Origin: an uncultured Prevotellaceae bacterium
GTDB taxonomy: Bacteria; Bacteroidota; Bacteroidia; Bacteroidales; Bacteroidaceae
Length of the DNA: 64,000 nt
Reading direction: 5' to 3'
NCBI GenBank assembly: GCA_902779455.1
Contig: CACZBS010000024.1
Coordinates: 62,001-126,000, forward strand
A model generated the notes under the pieces. The model was not told the DNA's origin. It searched no databases and was given only the letters and a program-made list of their open reading frames with translations. The position numbers and the translations under genes are program-made. Each line of letters begins with the position of its first letter. Position 1 is the first letter of the stretch. Positions 58,207 to 64,000 of the stretch are shown here, one piece after another.

Positions 58207-61200
58207 ATGAAACGTAACATGTTACTTTCGGCCGCTGCCTTGCTGCTCAGCACTGGCGCAATGGCCCAAGTGGAGGACGTGACGTCGAAGTACATCACCA
58301 ATCCTGGTTTCGAGGACTGCACGCCCATCGAGCTGACGACTCCCGATGAGGGCGATCCCTACGTGGATCTGATTGCAGACTACTCAACCCTTGGCGGCAC
58401 CGACTATGCCGGACAGGGCTGGACCATCACCGAGCAGAAGACCAGCTGCAACGCCGGCGTGGTCAACTATGGCAAGAACGTGAAGTACAGCGCATGGGGC
58501 TCGGTTCTCATGCCCGAGGCCGGACCCGAGGGAACGACCGGCGACCGCGGACTGGTCTTCACCGGAAATCCCTACGGCAGCAGCCCCATCACCTATCGCA
58601 CGGCAGAGCTCAGCCTGCCCGCCGGATGGTATTGCATCACCGTGCCGACCTACGTCTACAGCGGTTGGCAGGAGGAGACACAGCTGGCCAGCGAACTGGC
58701 TTTCGTCGCTGACGACGGCACCGTCATCAAGAGCGAGAAGACCAACTTCAAGTGCAACGTCTGGGACAACGACCCGCTCGTCCTGCAGTTCCCCGAGGCC
58801 GTCAAGGGACATTTCGTGATCGGCTATCCCGCCAGCTTCTATGTCGTGGTTGACGACATTAAGCTGGAGTACGAGAACAAGGTCATCACCGTCGCCCTCG
58901 AGGAGGCCATCGTCAAGGCCAAGGCCATCAGCAAGGCCCTCTACGACAGCGATGCCGACCTGACCGCCGCCATCCAGGCTGCCGAGGCTTTCGTCCAGAA
59001 TCCCACCACTCAGGACGCCGTCCAGACGCAGGAAGCCCTGCTGATGAATGCCATCAACACGGCCCTGGAGAACACCTTCGAGCCGGTTGACATCAGCGAA
59101 GGTCTGCTGCCCAACTACTCGTTCGAGACGGGTAAGACGGACCCCTGGCAGGGCGCCGACTTCACCGTGGCTACGGTCAGCCCCTACGGTGCACGTCCGA
59201 ACATCGACGGCGACTGGTATGGCTATTTCGGCTGGAGCGCCACGTCGTTCCAGATGGAGCAGACCATCACCGGACTGCCCAACGGCTACTACTATGTCTC
59301 GGCCATCATCGAAGGCAGCGAAGCCGTGACCCTCTTTGGCAACAGTGCTGAGGCTACGGCCACACCGCTCTCGAACAGAGACTACTCACTCATCCAGACA
59401 CCGGTCTTCGAGGTCAACGACGGCAAGATCACGCTGGGCGCCAAGGCCGACGCTATCTTCTACATCGACAACTTCCGCCTGATCTACTGCACCGATGAAG
59501 ACGGTCTGCAGCAGGCTGTCTACGACGCCGTCGTGGCCGAGGCCAAGGCTGTGCTCGAGGCTGCTGAGAACGCCATCATCACCGGCGAGGAGCGCACGGC
59601 CTTCGAGACGGCCATCAACGCCACCGAGGGCACCCTCTCGGAGCTGATCGCCGACATCAAGGCAAAGATGAGCGCCTTCGTCGCAACGAAGGATAGCTAC
59701 CAGAAGTTTGAGACCAGCAAGGTCAACGCCGTCAGCTACACGCTGGAGGCCTATCCCTATGCCGACCCCACCATCTACGACAGCATCGTGAAACTCATCA
59801 CCACCATCGCCTCGTCGGCTGCCGACGCGGAGGCACTGGCCGCTCAGCTCGACGCCGCCTGCACGGCACTCGTCGACTCGCACTACCGTCTGGACGGTGT
59901 GACCGACAAGGTGGACTACAGCAACCTGCTGAACGAGGGCACATGGACATTCGACATGCTTGAGGCCGACCCCGAAAGAGAGGGATTCTTCAAGCAGACC
60001 GACGATTTCTACAACATCGGAGGTCCCGCATCGGGCTCGATGGAGCAGGTGGTCAAGGGACTGCCCGCCGGCAAGTATGCCTTCGTCTGCAGCTCGCGCG
60101 GCGGCTACTACACCATCGGCACGCTCTATGCCGACGGCGAGAGCTTCGGCGAACTGGCTCACGCCGGCATGACGAGCTACGTCTCGGGCGTGGGCTACGT
60201 CGACAACTGGCAAGTCGAGATCTATCCGTTCACGAAGTATGACGACGCCGACATGACCCTCAAGATCGGCGTCGAGCACACCAGCACCTACGCTTACTAC
60301 AAGCCTGAGTTCGGTGTGGGCAACATGCAGATCTTCAAGGTCGGCGACATCACCGAGCGCGAGGAGACGATCGACATTGAGCGCATCGTCGGACAGGGCT
60401 ACGCCGCACAGCAGGAGACCGTCGACCTGGCTCAGGCCAAGGCATTCCTCGGCGTCGACAACCTGACGACCTCGATGCTGCGCATCATCAACCCCGACGG
60501 CACCGAAATCAGCGACTATGCTCCGTTCGACGGATGGTTCGACCGCGACGGTGTGGCCACCACATGGAGTCCGAACACCTACACCAACGTGAAGTTCTTC
60601 GAGGCCATTCCCGAAGGCACCTACCACATCTGCGACATGGGTGGCGACCTGGGGGCTGCCGTTCCTGCCGTGGGCGACAAGTTCGCCTGCAAGTGGGCAC
60701 TGAAGGCCAACGACAAGACCTACATCTACAACATCAACATCACCTACGTCGAGGCACCTGAGATCGAGCTCACCATCAGCGACAAGAAGGTCATCAGCTA
60801 CGTCGCCTATCAGACCGACGAGCCGCAGTACACCGAGAAGATCGTCACACTCACCGACGAGCAGGTGAACACCATCCTCAGCGAACTCGAAATCAGCTCG
60901 CTGGATGAGGCCGACGTCTATGGCTACAACCCGACGACGGGCGAACTGCTCAGCTCATACGCCGCCTTCGACGGATGGCGCGACGCCAACGGCGACTTCG
61001 CCATGCACTCAGGCACCCCGACCGTTCCGGCATGCGTGAAGTACACGGACGGCAAGAACTTCTACTGCTACAACATCTCGGGATGCGACGAGCAGACAAT
61101 CAAGACCTACTGGGCTGTGGCCAACGGAACGAAGGCCATGCTCGTGGAGATTGACTTCATCTATACCGAAGACGTGACCGCCATCAACTCGGTCCGCACG

Positions 61201-61302
61201 CAGGACGGCGCTGCCACCGTCTTCGACCTGCAGGGACGTCGCGTGGCTCAGCCCGCCAAGGGTCTCTATATCGTCGACGGCAAGAAGATGATCCTGAAAT
61301 AA
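58207..61302 (+). CDS. Exported protein with DUF4859-like repeats and DLQGRR tail
   Basis: 1031 residues from the ATG at 58207 (an ATG two codons earlier is also possible). Signal peptide MKRNMLLSAAALLLSTGAMAQ. Two carbohydrate-binding-like beta domains (ITNPGFEDCTPIEL... and LLPNYSFETGKTDPWQGADF...) are linked by helical segments with FIVAR-like Ala-rich repeats (EAIVKAKAISKALYDSDADL). A third beta domain lies at about 570-720. Two modules with FDGWFDRDG and FDGWRDANGDF resemble DUF4859, and the tail is VFDLQGRRVAQPAKGLYIV ending MILK. There is no promoter in the 52-bp gap, so it is likely co-transcribed with the 1582-residue gene. No catalytic motif was found; a glycan-binding surface protein is the best guess. 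Confidence 0.8.
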   Translation: MKRNMLLSAAALLLSTGAMAQVEDVTSKYITNPGFEDCTPIELTTPDEGDPYVDLIADYSTLGGTDYAGQGWTITEQKTSCNAGVVNYGKNVKYSAWGSVLMPEAGPEGTTGDRGLVFTGNPYGSSPITYRTAELSLPAGWYCITVPTYVYSGWQEETQLASELAFVADDGTVIKSEKTNFKCNVWDNDPLVLQFPEAVKGHFVIGYPASFYVVVDDIKLEYENKVITVALEEAIVKAKAISKALYDSDADLTAAIQAAEAFVQNPTTQDAVQTQEALLMNAINTALENTFEPVDISEGLLPNYSFETGKTDPWQGADFTVATVSPYGARPNIDGDWYGYFGWSATSFQMEQTITGLPNGYYYVSAIIEGSEAVTLFGNSAEATATPLSNRDYSLIQTPVFEVNDGKITLGAKADAIFYIDNFRLIYCTDEDGLQQAVYDAVVAEAKAVLEAAENAIITGEERTAFETAINATEGTLSELIADIKAKMSAFVATKDSYQKFETSKVNAVSYTLEAYPYADPTIYDSIVKLITTIASSAADAEALAAQLDAACTALVDSHYRLDGVTDKVDYSNLLNEGTWTFDMLEADPEREGFFKQTDDFYNIGGPASGSMEQVVKGLPAGKYAFVCSSRGGYYTIGTLYADGESFGELAHAGMTSYVSGVGYVDNWQVEIYPFTKYDDADMTLKIGVEHTSTYAYYKPEFGVGNMQIFKVGDITEREETIDIERIVGQGYAAQQETVDLAQAKAFLGVDNLTTSMLRIINPDGTEISDYAPFDGWFDRDGVATTWSPNTYTNVKFFEAIPEGTYHICDMGGDLGAAVPAVGDKFACKWALKANDKTYIYNINITYVEAPEIELTISDKKVISYVAYQTDEPQYTEKIVTLTDEQVNTILSELEISSLDEADVYGYNPTTGELLSSYAAFDGWRDANGDFAMHSGTPTVPACVKYTDGKNFYCYNISGCDEQTIKTYWAVANGTKAMLVEIDFIYTEDVTAINSVRTQDGAATVFDLQGRRVAQPAKGLYIVDGKKMILK

Positions 61303-61336
61303 GAAGAAACCAACGACAAACTGAAGCGGAAAACGT

Positions 61337-61525
61337 ATGAAACGTAACTATCAGTCGCCGGTCGTCCGGATGGTCGGCCTGCATACGGAAAGCACATTGC
61401 TCACCGCTTCGGATGGCTCGTCATCGTGGTTCGGCTGGCTGTTCACATCGACCAGCCGAACCAACGACGACAAAGCCGAGAAAGACTCCGTGGGCGCTGT
61501 TCAGAAACCATACCTGTGGGACTGA
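61337..61525 (+). CDS. Small protein of a Bacteroidota-specific type
   Basis: 62 residues: MKRNYQSPVVRMVGLHTEST, then LLTASDGSSSWFGWL, a polar middle and a C-terminus of QKPYLWD. The layout MK-x-x-Y-x-x-P near the start, LLxxS in the middle and an aromatic-acidic end fits a recurring class of short Bacteroidota proteins annotated only as hypothetical, as far as can be judged by eye. No signal peptide, no membrane helix. It lies 34 bp after the DUF4859-like gene and before a paralogue of the giant adhesin, so it belongs to the cluster. Could be a peptide precursor or regulatory peptide; no modification enzyme is in view. Confidence 0.6.
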   Translation: MKRNYQSPVVRMVGLHTESTLLTASDGSSSWFGWLFTSTSRTNDDKAEKDSVGAVQKPYLWD

Positions 61526-61635
61526 GCAGTGCCCGCTTTTCCTATAACTTTTTCCATCTCAAGCTTTTAATGTGTATCCCATACGCACAAAGCTAAAACT
61601 GCGACGCAGATTTAGGAACAAAACTTATAATCATT

Positions 61636-64000
61636 ATGATATTACAACGACTGACCGTCCTTCTGGCGGCAACGTTCATTCTCAACTACTGGGGGCAGCA
61701 TGCGAGGGCGGCCGAGGACGCCAAGCTGTGCTACGCCATCGTCGATTCGCCCGACTATCTCGAGGGACAAGGCATCTACGCCTTCGACTTCGACGGCGCC
61801 ACGATGACCAACTTCCGCAAGGCTTTCCCCATCATGGCCGACCGGACGTCGGGGGCCTGCATGGTGGGCGACTTGTTCTATTACTTCGACTACACTCAGA
61901 ATTCGCGCGGACACACCGCCAACGGGTTCTACAGCTACGACACCGAGACGGGCGAGACCCGACAGATTGCCAACTTCGGCAATCGGCAGGGCGGCGAAAT
62001 CGTGTCGCATCTGGCTTACGACTATACCACTCGCACGATGTATGGACTATGGGGACCCGAGAGCGGGCTGTCGCTCGGCAAGGTCGACCTCGAGACGGGC
62101 GCACTCACACGTCTGAACACATTCCAGTTCGAAGAGTGGCCCTCGATTGCCGACAGCCTCAATGAGAGCGGCAACCGCGTCTATGCCGAGAGCGTGAAGA
62201 ACATGATCGTCACCATCGCCGTCAACTACGACGGCGACATGTTCGGACTGGAATTTTGCGGCGGACTGTATCGCATCAACAAGGAGACGGGCCAGTGCTT
62301 CTACATCGGACGGCTCGACTATCTGATGGAGAACGACTTCAGATATAACAACAACACCCTCTTCTTCGACAACGACACGGGCCGACTCTACCTGCGCGGC
62401 TACAGCCAGAACCGACAGACGGGCGAGGGCCGGATGTATCTGCATGAGATCGACCCGAAGACGGCCCACGTCACGCCCCTGCAGCAATGGACGGTCAACA
62501 ATCAGGACTTTGCATGGCGCCATCTCGTCGACGGCGTCTACGTGCCCTTCCTCATTGCCGAGGCCTCGGCGCCGGCCAAGGTGCAGAATGTCCAGATTGA
62601 GCCGGGCGAGCAAGGCGCGCTGACGGCAACGCTCGAATGGGACAACCCGTCGAAAACGTATGCCCGCGGCGGCACACTGGAGGACCTCAGCGCAGTGGTT
62701 GTCTATCGTGGCGACGTGGAGGTGTGGCGCAACGACCGGCCCATGATCGGCGGACACGAATCGTTCACCGACCAACTGCCGGATCGTGGTTTCTACACCT
62801 ATCGCATCTACGGCATCAACGACATGGGCAAGGGCGACCGCTATAACTACACGCTCTTCATCGGCGAGGACGACCCGAAGGCCGTCGGCGACCTGAAGGG
62901 AGTGGCTGAGGGCGACGGCGCCCGACTGACGTGGACGGCGCCCACACGGGGCAAGTACGACGCATGGATCGACACCGCCACGCTGCGCTACGACATCGTC
63001 CGACAGCCGGGCAGCGTGCAGGTGGCCGTCGGCGTCGAGGGATGCACATTCCTCGACGACCAGCTGACGGAGTACGACAACTATACTTACGAGGTGACGA
63101 GCCGCACGGCCCGCTACACGGGGCTCACGGCCGCCACCGAGCGGTTTGCCGCAGGTCCGAGTTTCCAAGTGCCGGTCACGTTCCCGCTGCGCGACTATGA
63201 CAAGTTCCTGCTTTGGCGCACCATCGATGCGAACGGCAACAACTACACATGGAACATGAACACCAGCTGGGGCGACGGTGTCTACTGCCAATACGGACGC
63301 GACAACCTCGCCGCGGCCGACTGGCTCATCTCGCCACGCATTGCCTTCAAGAAGGACCAGCACTATAAGCTCACGTTCGTGGCCGAACCGGCAGACAAGA
63401 ACATCCGCGAAACGCTCAGCGTCGGCTGGGGACAGAGCCAGGAGCCGGCACGGATGGACAGTCTGACGCAGTTTCAGATACTGAACGACGGACCGCTGAC
63501 GCTGCGTGTCAACCTGCCCGTGCTCGCGGACGACCAGGACCGCAGCATCGGATTCTTCTACTGCTCGAACATCGTGAACTACATGCTCTTCCTGCGCGAC
63601 GTCGTCATCGACGAGGATCATGAGGGCTACATCGAGGGCAGCGTCACCGACACCGACGGACGGCCGCTGGAGGGCGTCATGGTGAGGGCGGCCAACGGAC
63701 GCTATCAGGCCCTCACTGATGCCGACGGACACTATCGGCTCAACTATCTGCCGGCCGGGCGCTATGCCGTGCAGGCCATGGCCGTCGGTTATCAGAACAA
63801 GTCGCAGACGGGCGTCGTGGTCAACGAACTGCTGACCACCCGACAGGACTTTGCGCTCACGCCGCTGCCCACGTTCACCGTCGAGGGCCATGTGAAGGAT
63901 GCCGAGGGCGATGTCCTCGCCGGGGCCGATGTCGTCATCGCGGGCTACAACAGCTATACGACGCAGACCGACAAGGAGGGCAACTTCACGTTCCCCGCTG
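61636..64000 (+). CDS. Giant exported adhesin-like protein, paralogue (3' end beyond window)
   Basis: 788 residues visible, cut by the window end with no stop. Start ATG 61636 (MILQRLTVLLAATFILNYWG, signal peptide). It matches the first half of the 1582-residue protein along its length: propeller-like repeats (GIYAFDFDGATM, GFYSYDTETGETRQIANFG), fibronectin III-like domains with the shared string EWDNPSKTYARGGTLEDLS, choice-of-anchor-J (TWNMNTSWGDG, AADWLISPRIAFKKDQHYKL) and two carboxypeptidase-regulatory-like domains (GSVTDTDGRPLEGVMVRAANG and GHVKDAEGDVLAGADV). Upstream, a single CTGCGACGCAG unit (61599-61609) lies in the leader region. A tandem duplication followed by divergence is the likely origin. 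Confidence 0.85.
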   Translation, partial: MILQRLTVLLAATFILNYWGQHARAAEDAKLCYAIVDSPDYLEGQGIYAFDFDGATMTNFRKAFPIMADRTSGACMVGDLFYYFDYTQNSRGHTANGFYSYDTETGETRQIANFGNRQGGEIVSHLAYDYTTRTMYGLWGPESGLSLGKVDLETGALTRLNTFQFEEWPSIADSLNESGNRVYAESVKNMIVTIAVNYDGDMFGLEFCGGLYRINKETGQCFYIGRLDYLMENDFRYNNNTLFFDNDTGRLYLRGYSQNRQTGEGRMYLHEIDPKTAHVTPLQQWTVNNQDFAWRHLVDGVYVPFLIAEASAPAKVQNVQIEPGEQGALTATLEWDNPSKTYARGGTLEDLSAVVVYRGDVEVWRNDRPMIGGHESFTDQLPDRGFYTYRIYGINDMGKGDRYNYTLFIGEDDPKAVGDLKGVAEGDGARLTWTAPTRGKYDAWIDTATLRYDIVRQPGSVQVAVGVEGCTFLDDQLTEYDNYTYEVTSRTARYTGLTAATERFAAGPSFQVPVTFPLRDYDKFLLWRTIDANGNNYTWNMNTSWGDGVYCQYGRDNLAAADWLISPRIAFKKDQHYKLTFVAEPADKNIRETLSVGWGQSQEPARMDSLTQFQILNDGPLTLRVNLPVLADDQDRSIGFFYCSNIVNYMLFLRDVVIDEDHEGYIEGSVTDTDGRPLEGVMVRAANGRYQALTDADGHYRLNYLPAGRYAVQAMAVGYQNKSQTGVVVNELLTTRQDFALTPLPTFTVEGHVKDAEGDVLAGADVVIAGYNSYTTQTDKEGNFTFPA

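Noticed and set aside
61572-62165. 197-codon plus-strand frame at the start of the second giant adhesin
   Set aside because: Out of frame with the adhesin that begins at 61636, whose product matches the paralogue from its signal peptide onward; this frame is Arg-rich and meaningless.

Overview
The window comes from the chromosome of a member of the Bacteroidota, most likely a fairly GC-rich Prevotellaceae (Prevotella sensu lato). Three things point there. Promoters are of the TTTG-N19/20-TAnnTTTG type and many sit directly in front of start codons. The type IX secretion (T9SS) regulators PorW and PorX are adjacent. At least six large exported proteins end in a short FDLQGRR-type tail. No species can be named from sequence alone.

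Layout. 1-1755: the end of an AT-rich element carrying tandem tyrosine recombinases, whose terminal inverted repeats run into codon 9 of dinB. 1752-9900: truncated dinB, then two minus-strand exported proteins, one with a gingipain/HagA-like DUF2436 domain. 10187-17933: housekeeping genes (argS, RNase H-like gene, ribD, prmC-recX-comF, pyrE with an SRPBCC gene and a lipoprotein). 18059-22441: tRNA-Leu(UAA), an OmpA/TPR-like lipoprotein, a thioredoxin-fold lipoprotein and yifB. 22473-23685: a rhuM cassette wedged behind yifB, with the last 162 bp of yifB duplicated on its far side. 23701-27256: GH2 and GH28 glycosidases (pectin-like substrate inferred). 27291-32590: guanine deaminase remnant, porin-symporter pair, Lrp/AsnC regulator divergent from O-acetylhomoserine sulfhydrylase. 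32591-33310: repeat-rich gap with a possible structured RNA. 33311-40516: a 2401-residue leucine-rich-repeat protein. 40739-48567: aroA, a small Cys-rich membrane protein, porW, porX and a TPR/HTH regulator. 48671-64000: a cluster of exported proteins (Omp28-like, M6 protease, two giant paralogous adhesin-like proteins, a DUF4859-like protein) plus a 62-residue small protein.

How it fits together. PorW/PorX govern or build the T9SS, and the many proteins with a signal peptide plus a short C-terminal DLQGRR tail are plausible cargo, although that tail is much shorter than a classic T9SS C-terminal domain. Two promoters of the exported-protein cluster share a 19-bp upstream motif at nearly identical spacing.

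The most unusual layer is non-coding: several families of dispersed palindromic repeats. They include a 92-bp element in two inverted copies built of four 21-bp palindromic units, a second 21-bp-period array, roughly 65-bp hairpins flanking ribD, GGAGTTTA-type hairpins, and GC-rich repeats inserted in frame inside argS, yifB, a giant adhesin gene and probably the M6 protease gene. The best candidates for new biology are the recombinase insertion that removes a catalytic residue of Pol IV, the rhuM/yifB-tail cassette, and the 21-bp-period arrays.
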